Assembly: GCF_007752935.1 (NCBI RefSeq)
Contig: NZ_CP036319.1
Location: 6,995,155 to 7,059,154, forward strand
Source of the DNA: Crateriforma conspicua
Lineage (GTDB): Bacteria > Planctomycetota > Planctomycetia > Pirellulales > Pirellulaceae
Direction: 5' to 3'
Length of the DNA: 64,000 nt
A program made the position numbers and the translations under genes. Each line of letters begins with the position of its first letter. Positions within the stretch are counted from its first letter, which is position 1. The notes below the pieces were generated by a model, which had not been told where the DNA came from, did no database searches, and saw only the letters and a program-made list of their open reading frames with translations. Positions 45,653 through 52,286 of this stretch are shown piece by piece.

Positions 45653-45695
45653 AAACGGCCCCCGGGAATGAGCCGGACGCCGTTTCATGTTTTTG
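45653..45695 (+). terminator. Possible terminator after the excisionase-like gene
   Basis: AAACGGC at 45653-45659 pairs with GCCGTTT at 45679-45685, followed by CATGTTTTT. The loop is long (19 bases) but contains its own CCGG pairing. It would separate the excisionase-like gene from the ParB/Rep operon. Confidence 0.4.
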
Positions 45696-45839
45696 CACCG
45701 GCGGAGCCACGCCGGTAGCAAGGAAGACCCAAAGCCGGAGGACAGGCAGTGAGCTTTTACATTCTACCGATTGAACCACCGACGCCAAACCCATCGCCGA
45801 ATCAACCGGGGAAATTGGCCGAGCAATTCATGGTGGTGA

Positions 45840-45859
45840 GCCTAAGTCTCTACTTAGGC
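45840..45859 (+). promoter_or_regulatory. Perfect inverted repeat upstream of the ParB-like gene
   Basis: GCCTAAG-TCTCTA-CTTAGGC, a 7-bp perfect stem ending 29 bases before the ATG at 45889. There is no T-run, and the position fits an operator for autoregulation by one of the element's HTH proteins or the ParB-like protein. The binding partner is inference. Confidence 0.5.
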
Positions 45860-45888
45860 GAGCATCGCGGCGACGGGAGGGCGCAAAA

Positions 45889-46692
45889 ATGAGCGACCTA
45901 CAAGTCCACCCGATCGCGAACATCTTTCCGATGATGGATGCGGTCAGCTTTGAAGCATTGAAGGCCGACATCAAGTCATGCGAAGGAGTCGATGAACCGG
46001 GTCTTCTGTACGAAGGCAAGATCCTTGACGGTCGCAACCGCTACAAAGCGTGCCAAGAGCTTGGTCTGCAAATGCGATGGCAGGAGGTCGAATTGGCCGA
46101 CCCTGACGAAGCAGATGCGTTTGATCCTTATCAGCATGTGATGACGCACAACTTGCATCGTCGTCACTTGAAGCAAACGCAGCGAGCAATGATCGCGGCG
46201 AAGCTGGCGACGTTGAAGCAAGGCCAAAAAGCGTCAAATGACGTTTTATCGATTGATGATGCAGCGGTGATGCTGAACGTATCGCCGAAGTCCGTCGACC
46301 GAGCCAAGCACGTCGTGGCCAACGGCAGCAAACCACTGATCGAAGCCGTGGAAGCTTGCGACATCACCGTCAGCATGGCCGAGAAGCTTTGCAAGGCTTG
46401 TGATAACAAGCGTGAGCAATCGCGTCTGGTCAAAGAAGGAAAGAAGGCGATCAAGGAGTGGCTGGAACCGCCGGCCGACGAAGCAGGCAACGGTAGCGGC
46501 GACGACCACGACGGGTCTGTCCAAAGCCAAACGGACACACCGGAAGCGGAAACGGTTGCGGCGTTCAAGCGAACGGAATCCCGCATGATGACGATGCGGA
46601 TGCTCGTGAACGAACTGGCCGACCACGAGGTGTCTGTACTGCGAGAGCTGTTGGAATCGCGGCTTGCTGATTGTGGAGGTGGCCAGGGATGA
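45889..46692 (+). CDS. ParB-like N-terminal domain protein
   Basis: 267 residues, with GGGAGGG ten bases before ATG. The N-terminal ~100 residues show the ParB/sulfiredoxin-fold pattern: VHPIANIFPMM, FEALKADIKS, then GKILDGRNRYKACQELG, which is the conserved G-x-x-R-x-R/Y-A box. Residues ~115-175 are helical with an HTH region (LSIDDAAVMLNVSPKSVDRAK) like the ParB DNA-binding segment. An acidic linker and a C-terminal helix follow (LVNELADHEVSVLRELLESRL), perhaps for dimerisation. No ParA gene is present. It overlaps the Rep-like gene by ATGA, so the two are translated together, suggesting maintenance or regulation of the replicative form. Confidence 0.8.
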   Translation: MSDLQVHPIANIFPMMDAVSFEALKADIKSCEGVDEPGLLYEGKILDGRNRYKACQELGLQMRWQEVELADPDEADAFDPYQHVMTHNLHRRHLKQTQRAMIAAKLATLKQGQKASNDVLSIDDAAVMLNVSPKSVDRAKHVVANGSKPLIEAVEACDITVSMAEKLCKACDNKREQSRLVKEGKKAIKEWLEPPADEAGNGSGDDHDGSVQSQTDTPEAETVAAFKRTESRMMTMRMLVNELADHEVSVLRELLESRLADCGGGQG

Positions 46693-47480
46693 GCACCACC
46701 GATAAGTTTTTCCAATTCCCAATCGCTGCACTTCGCACGGACAAGCGTTTAGACGAAATCGACGAGCACGAGAAGCGCCGGACCATCGGTCGAATTATCG
46801 ACTACTCGATCCAGCACGTCGCATTCACCGCCGATGGTCTATCGTCAGAAGACGTGGAGGCCGCAGCTGACAACTATTGTGAAAGCAATCCGTCAGTAAC
46901 CAAGCCGCCATCACGATGGAAGCGACAAATCCTATACGCCGCTGACATTCTAGGCGTGAGCTATTCCGGCGACCCTAACTACAACGCCACCAGGGACGTG
47001 TTCAATGAAATCAACACGTGTCCCGGAGGCGACCGTCAGGTTCGGGTGCGGACCGATTTGGTTTGGTCGGCTCGCGATGAGGAATCCTGGACGTTTCGCC
47101 AGTTTGCGGTTTTGGCTGCGATCTATGCAGGTGTCGGTGCCAACAAGAAGGCTCGGCTATCGTTCGACTACATCGCGGCGATGGCGTGCGGGTGTTCCAC
47201 GATGGCAGAGTATGACCAGCACGTCCCGCCTGAAAATCGCATGTCCCGTCGTCAGGTGCGATGGACGGTTGAGTCATTAGACGATCGCGGTCTATTCGCC
47301 AGAGCAACACCGGATGGTCGGCGGATGCACTATTCGATGCGGCTCAGCAAGCCGGAGTTGATGACCATGCTGGCGGAGGAATTGGCCAAGAAGGAGGCGA
47401 AGCGAAGCAACCAGCGTGCGGCAACTGCGAAGATCCGCGAGCACGCCGAGCACATCCGCAACAGTCAGTCGGGAGCGTAA
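46689..47480 (+). CDS. Winged-helix replication-initiator-like protein
   Basis: 263 residues from ATG 46689, with GGAGG upstream; an in-frame GTG at 46671 is less likely. The N-terminal part FFQFPIAALRTDKRLDEIDEHEKRRTIGRIIDYS is not a family I can name. The C-terminal part is a winged helix: SRRQVRWTVESLDDRGLFAR followed by a wing (TPDGRRMHYSMRL) and a long basic helix (EELAKKEAKRSNQRAATAKIREHAEHIR). The gene is immediately followed by phased TGTCCAAGC repeats (47487-47646), as in iteron plasmids where the Rep gene abuts its origin. The Rep function is inference from that context. Confidence 0.6.
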   Translation: MSTTDKFFQFPIAALRTDKRLDEIDEHEKRRTIGRIIDYSIQHVAFTADGLSSEDVEAAADNYCESNPSVTKPPSRWKRQILYAADILGVSYSGDPNYNATRDVFNEINTCPGGDRQVRVRTDLVWSARDEESWTFRQFAVLAAIYAGVGANKKARLSFDYIAAMACGCSTMAEYDQHVPPENRMSRRQVRWTVESLDDRGLFARATPDGRRMHYSMRLSKPELMTMLAEELAKKEAKRSNQRAATAKIREHAEHIRNSQSGA

Positions 47481-47486
47481 CGAAAG

Positions 47487-47646
47487 TGTCCAAGCGTTGT
47501 CCAAGCAATGTCCAAGCGAGTGTCCACTTACATAGCAAGCCGTGAAAACGGCCGATTCGAGTGTCCACTTACATAGGGTGTCCAAGCAACGTCCGTACCC
47601 GTGTCCATAGGTGTGTCCAAGCAAGTGTCCAAGCGAGTGTCCACTT
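47487..47646 (+). other. Iteron-like repeats, candidate replication origin
   Basis: Six TGTCCAAGC copies (47487, 47498, 47509, 47579, 47614, 47626), three TGTCCACTT copies (47521, 47562, 47638) and looser TGTCC variants. Many are spaced 11-12 bp apart, one helical turn. They start seven bases after the Rep-like stop codon and end at an AT-rich stretch with AATAGAAACC and TTCTATAGAAACC repeats (47647-47705). Direct repeats in helical phase followed by an AT-rich segment are the usual plan of iteron origins. The whole gap 47481-47766 holds no convincing gene. Confidence 0.72.
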
Positions 47647-47766
47647 CTAATAGAAACCTCTTCATAGAAGCCTTCTATAGAAACCACCAATAGAAACCTT
47701 CTATGAGCGCACACACTCCGCGAATTTTTGATTCGAATCCTCAAAAACTGGAAGGAACCAAGGCCA

Positions 47767-48027
47767 GTGACCACACCCATGACCCTGATCGGCGACCGTG
47801 GCCAACGTCTGCTTTGCGGCCGACTGACCCAAACCTTGGAACGCGGCCAAGTGGTGGTGCTGACCAAGCCAACGCCGACCACGTTCAAGTTGATTGCGGT
47901 CGACACCAGTAGCGTCGATCAACTGGCGTCGTTCCTGTCCGCCGACGAAGCCGAAGCGAACAGCCTTGCACACGCGGTCGCAGTGGCGACCAAACCCAAA
48001 CGACGATCACGGAGCAAAGCAAAGTGA
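47767..48027 (+). CDS. Small element protein of unknown function
   Basis: 87 residues from GTG 47767 (GGAAGG about ten bases upstream); ATG at 47779 is an alternative start. I do not recognise it. It has a strand-rich first half (MTLIGDRGQRLLCGRLTQTLERGQVVVLTKP) and a basic tail (KPKRRSRSKAK). Its stop overlaps the GTG start of the next gene, so the two are translationally coupled. It is the first gene after the iteron region. Confidence 0.6.
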   Translation: MTTPMTLIGDRGQRLLCGRLTQTLERGQVVVLTKPTPTTFKLIAVDTSSVDQLASFLSADEAEANSLAHAVAVATKPKRRSRSKAK

Positions 48028-48236
48028 CCAAGAGCAAAACCAAACAGAAGGTCGACCCAAACGTCGTGGCACTCCTGCCGCTCGAAAGACACGACGAAAC
48101 ACCCGTCAGGATCGGTCGGACGATGCGTCGGATTGAACGTGGGACGCTGATTGAAGTTGTCCGCGAAGGCAATCGCCTTTTTCTTTGCGTGTTGCCCGAA
48201 TCGGCGATCGAGGAGCCGGACGATGCGAACCGGTGA
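48024..48236 (+). CDS. Small element protein of unknown function
   Basis: 70 residues, GTG start overlapping the preceding stop (GTGA). It is mostly charged; the core RRIERGTLIEVVREGNRLFLCVLPE suggests two to three beta strands. No family is recognised. It overlaps the zinc-ribbon gene by 14 bases. The dense overlaps with both neighbours are the main evidence that it is coding. Confidence 0.58.
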   Translation: MTKSKTKQKVDPNVVALLPLERHDETPVRIGRTMRRIERGTLIEVVREGNRLFLCVLPESAIEEPDDANR

Positions 48237-48459
48237 GCGATGCCAATGCGGCGGTCGGATGCGAACATACAAGACGCGGACTCAAGGCTGCCGACGAACG
48301 CGATATCTCAAATGCGATCTTTGCGGCGAGACTGGCAAGGAACCCGTGCGGTTGGACGCCGAAGGCTATCCGATCCGTGTACCAGCGGCTGGTACACACT
48401 TCGTTGAAACAATGGAACAACGGGAAACAATGTCGGCATGGACGGAACCAACGCGATGA
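48223..48459 (+). CDS. Small zinc-ribbon protein
   Basis: 78 residues from ATG 48223. CQCGGRM and, 20 residues later, KCDLCGETG give a C-x-C...C-x-x-C zinc ribbon, with a basic segment between them (YKTRTQGCRRTRYLK). Such small ribbons in phage-like modules often bind DNA, RNA or a larger partner. It overlaps both neighbours (14 bases before, ATGA after). Function beyond metal binding is unknown. Confidence 0.65.
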   Translation: MRTGERCQCGGRMRTYKTRTQGCRRTRYLKCDLCGETGKEPVRLDAEGYPIRVPAAGTHFVETMEQRETMSAWTEPTR

Positions 48460-48833
48460 CCGACACGCCCGCGATTATGTTTCACTTGCCCCGGCTGAGC
48501 TTGGAAGAGTTGGTCAGTTGGGAAGTTGTCTTCGGCGGTGCGAACGCGGAGAACCCAAGTTTGCTTTGGGCGTGGCTGGCGGAGTCGATGCACTGCGAGT
48601 TCGGCCGCCGATTCTCCGAAGCCGAAACGCCGGAAGAATCTCAAATGATGCGGCCACCGGTCGACCAGATGAGCGACGCGGAGATCGTCACCGCGGCCGT
48701 CACGTTTGCGTCGCTGAGTTACGGCGTGCTGTCGGCGGCCGAAGCGGACTTCATCGACGCTTGCACCAAATACTTTCTGAATCAAACCAAGAGCCGCCGA
48801 GGAGAACGGACCTATGCCCATTCCCAAGCCTGA
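48456..48833 (+). CDS. Element protein of unknown function
   Basis: 125 residues from ATG 48456, overlapping the previous stop by ATGA; ATG 48438 is an alternative. It is acidic and helical (LSLEELVSWEVVFGGANAENP; SDAEIVTAAVTFASLSYGVLSAAEADFIDACTKYFLNQ). No signal peptide, membrane segment or known motif is seen. It overlaps the AlpA-like gene by 20 bases. Lying just before the AlpA-like gene and the capsid gene, it could be a morphogenesis or regulatory factor, but nothing in the sequence decides this. Confidence 0.6.
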   Translation: MTDTPAIMFHLPRLSLEELVSWEVVFGGANAENPSLLWAWLAESMHCEFGRRFSEAETPEESQMMRPPVDQMSDAEIVTAAVTFASLSYGVLSAAEADFIDACTKYFLNQTKSRRGERTYAHSQA

Positions 48834-49038
48834 TGAATGGATGACCGTCAAAGAGATCGCGGCAGCGTTTGGCGTTTGTCCGAACACGATCCGCCGACGC
48901 GCGGCAGCAAAACAATTCCCCCAGCCGTATCGAATTTCACGCCGAGTGTATCGGTGGAAGCGTGCCGAGGTGGAAGCGTTCGCCGAACAATGCCCGCGCG
49001 GCATTGATTCGCCGAGTTACCAATCATCATCCAAATAA
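48814..49038 (+). CDS. AlpA-like HTH regulator
   Basis: 74 residues. MTVKEIAAAFGVCPNTIRRRAAAKQFPQPYRISRRVYRWKRAEVEAFAEQ is a compact HTH_17/AlpA-type domain: helix KEIAAAFG, recognition helix SPNTIRRR-like, wing with PYRISRRVYRW, then the EVEAF helix. AlpA-type proteins control integrase or late genes of satellites such as P4. It lies 17 bp upstream of the capsid gene, so it may control capsid expression. This is the second HTH of this class in the element. Confidence 0.82.
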   Translation: MPIPKPDEWMTVKEIAAAFGVCPNTIRRRAAAKQFPQPYRISRRVYRWKRAEVEAFAEQCPRGIDSPSYQSSSK

Positions 49039-49055
49039 AACCAAAGGGGACGACG

Positions 49056-50375
49056 ATGAAAAACGACTTCAGCTATCTGGCCCAAGACCCAACCGCCAGA
49101 GCATCCAAACGTAACACATCGGTCAGCGACACCGTGGCCGAAATTCGTTCGCGTACTGCGGGCATGGAACCCAAAGAGCTGCAAGAGACGGCCGCAAAGG
49201 TTCACGAAATGGCCAAGCAGCACCACGCCAAGCATGGCCACAACTGGACCGACCAAGCCGAAGCGGATCACGATCAACTGATGGGGCTGTTCAACGACCT
49301 AAAAGCCAAGGCCGATCGGTTGTCGAATGGTTTGCTTGACGCGGGCCGCCAACGATTCGGAACGGGTGATCGTTACTTGTGTGCGACCAATGCCGCGGGC
49401 GAACAAATGTTCGGCATTCAACGCGGCATGAAGATGACCGACACGCCGGGATGCCAGCGAACCGAGAACCCAAACGCATTCGGTGAAATGCTGGTGGCCA
49501 TCGCTACCGGTGACGTGTCCCACGTTTCGCGTGAAGTCGGTGCCGCCCTGAGCGGTGCCAGCGGAAGCGGCGGCGGCTACACGGTGCCCCAGGGTTTCAA
49601 CGCCCAAGTGATTGACCTGACGATGCCGAAGCTACGGCTTGGTCAGTTGGGCATGAGCGTGTGGAACCTTGAAAGCGACCACAACCTGATGCCGAAGCTG
49701 CTGAGCCGACCGGAACCTGAAGTAAAATTCGAGAACAAGAAGTTCGCAGAAAAAGACCTGACGTTCGGGCAAGTTCATATCTACCCGAGGACGTTCGGTT
49801 GCATCGTCACCGCACCGCTGGAGTTGATTCACGACGGTGCCGGCGTCGATCAAATCATCCAAAAAGAATTGGCCCGCGGCATGGCGAAGGCCATCGACTA
49901 CTACGGGATCAATGGAGCTGGTGCCCGCAGTCAGCTAGACGGTCTGCTATCGTTCAAGGATATCGAATCGACCGACGTTTCAAGCAGTTGGCCGGGCGGC
50001 TGGAGTGATACCGCCGCCGCCGTCTTGGAGGTTCGCTTGAACGATCACGAGCCGACCGGGATGCTGATGCACACCAACCAGCATCACTCAATCGGCATCC
50101 GTCAAGACGATCACAACCAGTGGTTGACCGCCCCGCCGGTGATGAAAGATTTGCCGATGCTTGAAACCACGCACATGCCGGAAGGCAAGATCATCTGCGG
50201 CGACTTCACCAAGTTCGCCTTGGGATTGCGTCAGGGTGCAACGGTTGAGTTTTCGCGAGAGGCCGGCGAATCGTTCGAGCGTGGCCAAGTCATGTATCGG
50301 ATCATGTGGCGGGGCAACTACGTGATGTACGACGAAACCGCGTTCCATATCCTGAACGACGCGACCGGCAGCTAG
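49056..50375 (+). CDS. HK97-fold phage major capsid protein
   Basis: 439 residues, with AAAGGGG ten bases before ATG. The N-terminal ~110 residues are charged and helical (EIRSRTAGMEPKELQETAAKVHEMAKQ), matching the scaffold/delta region of HK97-type capsids. A glycine-rich hinge, GASGSGGGYTVPQGF near residue 170, precedes the capsid fold, a linker typical of the N-arm. The body has LRLGQLGMSVWNLES, CIVTAPLELIHDGAGV, ELARGMAKAIDYYGINGAG and GQVMYRIMWRGNYVMYD near the end, the usual order of E-loop, spine helix and P-domain. No portal, protease or terminase gene is nearby. It either forms small capsids packaged by a helper or serves another purpose. Confidence 0.88.
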   Translation: MKNDFSYLAQDPTARASKRNTSVSDTVAEIRSRTAGMEPKELQETAAKVHEMAKQHHAKHGHNWTDQAEADHDQLMGLFNDLKAKADRLSNGLLDAGRQRFGTGDRYLCATNAAGEQMFGIQRGMKMTDTPGCQRTENPNAFGEMLVAIATGDVSHVSREVGAALSGASGSGGGYTVPQGFNAQVIDLTMPKLRLGQLGMSVWNLESDHNLMPKLLSRPEPEVKFENKKFAEKDLTFGQVHIYPRTFGCIVTAPLELIHDGAGVDQIIQKELARGMAKAIDYYGINGAGARSQLDGLLSFKDIESTDVSSSWPGGWSDTAAAVLEVRLNDHEPTGMLMHTNQHHSIGIRQDDHNQWLTAPPVMKDLPMLETTHMPEGKIICGDFTKFALGLRQGATVEFSREAGESFERGQVMYRIMWRGNYVMYDETAFHILNDATGS

Positions 50376-50422
50376 AACGCCACACAGGCTGCATCGTCTG
50401 CGGTCTGTCACTGTGTCCGTCG

Positions 50423-50451
50423 CCCGCGGCGTCATACGCCTACGCCGCGGG
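50423..50451 (+). terminator. Strong GC hairpin downstream of the capsid gene
   Basis: CCCGCGGCGT at 50423-50432 pairs perfectly with ACGCCGCGGG at 50442-50451 around a nine-base loop, 48 bases after the capsid stop. Without a T-run it may act as an mRNA 3' stabiliser or a factor-dependent terminator. Confidence 0.5.
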
Positions 50452-50708
50452 TGGCGGCATTTGTACGGGGGAGGGGGGGCCGAAATCCTGGCGCGTGTCC
50501 ATCCCAGAGACCGCTTGCCCAGGTGCGCGCTAAAAATGTCAAAATTCTGGCCGTTCTGGTCCGCAAAAAACTGGCCCGCACCCCACGTGAACCACACCCC
50601 GGGGGTGGTCGAAAAGTCGGTCCGCATCGGTGACGACCGCCCGTGTTCCGTCTGCTCTTTTACAGCCAGCAGAATCAGATTTTGGGTGGCCAGGGAGCCA
50701 GAGGAACT

Positions 50709-50798
50709 GTTGACATTGTCAACGTTTCCAAAGGACAGCCGGACGGAGCCAATGTCAACAATGAAAGAGGGTCGGGATACTTCGTTGACATTGTCAAC
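50709..50798. promoter_or_regulatory. Paired GTTGACATTGTCAAC palindromes
   Basis: Perfect 15-nt palindromes at 50709-50723 and 50784-50798, with a half-site ATGTCAAC at 50752-50759 between them. Spacing start to start is 75 bp. This looks like a dimeric repressor or partition-protein site. The 50376-51804 stretch shows no convincing gene; the element's ParB-like or HTH proteins are the obvious candidates to bind here. Confidence 0.65.
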
Positions 50799-50837
50799 GA
50801 GGTACTTCGCCCAACCAATACACCAAGAAGGACGAAA

Positions 50838-50868
50838 GAGGAACCTTTGATAATATACAAGGTTCCTC
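50838..50868. promoter_or_regulatory. Perfect hairpin with AT-rich loop
   Basis: GAGGAACCTT (50838-50847) and AAGGTTCCTC (50859-50868) form a perfect 10-bp stem around TGATAATATAC. The AT loop in a GC-rich region resembles a nicking or single-strand origin site. It may equally be an extruded protein-binding site. Confidence 0.5.
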
Positions 50869-51073
50869 CGCACCCACCGGCACATCCCGTGACGGTGCTT
50901 TGCGTCGTCTTCGCAAAACCGACCGCACAAGCTCAACCCTCCCGCGACTGGATGACCTAACGCGACATCCGAGCGACGAAAGCGGGAAAGTGCGTTAGGG
51001 GACGGCTGAGGGGCTGCGAGAGGGTAGTAAGCGAAACGGCAGTCTGATGGTGGTGGCGATCACTCGAAAAAAG

Positions 51074-51099
51074 CGCTTGTGGCAGATTTACCACAAGCG
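51074..51099 (-). terminator. Leftward intrinsic terminator beside the palindrome array
   Basis: Read on the minus strand: CGCTTGTGG, an eight-base loop, CCACAAGCG, then C and six T (51073-51067). It would terminate leftward transcription coming through the palindrome array at 51136-51647, suggesting that the array may be transcribed as a structured RNA. Confidence 0.65.
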
Positions 51100-51135
51100 G
51101 TCACCCCAGCCGCAAATCCCGCCGGTCACTTCCAC

Positions 51136-51647
51136 GACTGCACGATCGCTCAGTCGGAGAACATTTGGACGTCACCACGACCGGCGGTCGTTTCCACTTG
51201 GCTTTGATTCCGAGTCCACCATGGTGGAGTCGGTCACCACGACCGACCACCCTCATCGGTCGTTTCCACGCCGTCCGTCGAGTCCACGATCGTGGACTCG
51301 GAGCCACCACGACCACCGGACCCACCGGTCGCTTCCACCCGACTCCCATGTATGGGGGTCGAAATCTGGCAGCAAGTCGCCACGACCACCGGACCCACCG
51401 GTCGCTTCCACCCCTGCCGCCATAGATGCGGCAATTCCCGGCGGCCTGACGGCGGTTTGCACTTTGTTGGACTCCACAATTGGGGAGTCACGTTTCCGGG
51501 AGTCCGGAATTCCGGAGTCGGTGCGGACTGTCCAAGCTGGCCAGTCGCCGCCCGGCGAGTCCAATCTATTGGACTGCACCATGGTACAGTCGGCACGGAG
51601 TCGCCCCCGGGCGACTCCCCCGCGGGGGACTCCACAATCGCGGAGTC
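51136..51647. repeat. Array of twelve ~20-nt palindromes with GASTC-type ends and variable cores
   Basis: Elements start at 51136, 51212, 51280, 51341, 51470, 51500, 51526, 51557, 51572, 51598, 51613 and 51628. All are 20 nt except the one at 51526 (21 nt). Ends are GACTC, GAGTC, GACTG/CAGTC or close variants. The central ten bases are usually self-complementary but differ each time, for example CACCATGGTG, CACGATCGTG, CGGAATTCCG and GCCCCCGGGC. The 51280 copy is a perfect 20-nt palindrome. Adjacent elements at 51557/51572, 51598/51613 and 51613/51628 share their terminal GACTG or GACTC. A second family, CCACGACC...GGTCGYTTCCAC, is interleaved at 51175, 51237, 51307 and 51380. A separate TGCCGC/GCGGCA hairpin is at 51415-51433. 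Confidence 0.9.
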
Positions 51648-51804
51648 GGCCACCCCTGGTCTTGCGGCGGACCGTCCGGCCACGTTCTAATCGGGAGGGC
51701 CTAGGCGACGGTTGATCCCCGTTTCCGAACCGCCGGCATCCACACCGGCTTGGCCCGTTCATTTTGTGGAATCCAATCGCTGCTTTTGTGGAGGCTAGCG
51801 TCTG

Positions 51805-51975
51805 ATGACTCTGATTTTCACCGCCACCGATCCGTTGGTGTTTTTGGCCGCGTCGATGTTGGCCGGACTGGCGTGGGTGGGTCTGTTTAGCTTGGTACGG
51901 AATTGCCGGGCTATTGTTCTGTTCTTGGCCAAGGCGTATCAGGATCACGCCAGCGGTCGCGAGTATTGGGGTTGA
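51805..51975 (+). CDS. Small membrane protein of the element
   Basis: 56 residues, ATG 51805 with GGAGG about ten bases upstream. The middle is hydrophobic (DPLVFLAASMLAGLAWVGLFSLV), long enough for one membrane span, and a second apolar stretch (AIVLFLAKAY) follows. The stop at 51975 is six bases before the next ATG, so it is probably co-translated with the 51981 gene and the recombinase. Single-span proteins in this position can be holin- or exclusion-like, but nothing here proves that. Confidence 0.6.
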   Translation: MTLIFTATDPLVFLAASMLAGLAWVGLFSLVRNCRAIVLFLAKAYQDHASGREYWG

Positions 51976-51980
51976 GTGCG

Positions 51981-52283
51981 ATGAATTACCAAACAGTGAA
52001 TATCTTTGTTTGCGAAGTCACCGGCGAAGCAAGCACCGATCACGTCAACATGGCCGGGATCCACCAAGAGATTGACGGCCGGGGTGACTACAGTCACGAA
52101 GCCGTGATTCTGTCGGAGTTCAGCAAGTTGGACCCCGGCACGCCGGAGCCGATCGCGTGGAAGTGGACCGACCCGACCGAAAACGGACGTTTCGTTTTCG
52201 ATGAATCAGACGTGGCAGAAATCGCCAGAGAGGATCCCAACCTCTTGGTCCGCGTCTACATAGTCGACGCGTCGCGGGGGTGA
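51981..52283 (+). CDS. Element protein of unknown function
   Basis: 100 residues from ATG 51981; a longer frame from 51903 overlaps the small membrane protein and is less likely. It is acidic, beta-rich (MNYQTVNIFVCEVTGEAS; GRFVFDESDVAEIAREDPNLLVRVYIVDAS), and I recognise no motif. Its stop is three bases before the recombinase ATG, so the two are co-expressed. A role as a recombinase partner or directionality factor is conceivable because of this coupling, but it is only inference. Confidence 0.62.
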   Translation: MNYQTVNIFVCEVTGEASTDHVNMAGIHQEIDGRGDYSHEAVILSEFSKLDPGTPEPIAWKWTDPTENGRFVFDESDVAEIAREDPNLLVRVYIVDASRG

Positions 52284-52286
52284 GTG

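Noticed and set aside
45538-45774. 78-codon frame after the excisionase-like gene
   Set aside because: It contains the terminator-like hairpin at 45653-45695 and a second hairpin (CCGGCG/CGCCGG), lacks a recognisable domain, and is more likely a non-coding control region.
45700-45790. tRNA-like sequence on the minus strand (GGTGGTTCAATCGGTAGAAT resembles a tRNA D-arm)
   Set aside because: No anticodon arm, TTCRA T-loop or matching acceptor stem could be formed, so it is not called as a tRNA. It may be a relic; a covariance-model scan would decide.
50413-50850. 145-codon frame downstream of the capsid gene (contains MSKFWPFWSAKNWPAP)
   Set aside because: It spans the strong GC hairpin and both GTTGACATTGTCAAC palindromes, has no domain, and several other frames are open in the same place. 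Possible but not supported.
51136-51647. Integron attC-like cassette array
   Set aside because: There are no cassette genes between the sites, no tyrosine integron integrase, and none of the R/L box consensus; the elements are 20 nt and mostly fully symmetric.
51047-51715. 222-codon open frame over the palindrome array, and overlapping frames on both strands
   Set aside because: The translation is Pro/Arg/Ser-rich with no fold, and several frames are open at once because palindromic GC-rich DNA lacks stops. The conserved feature is DNA symmetry, not codons.
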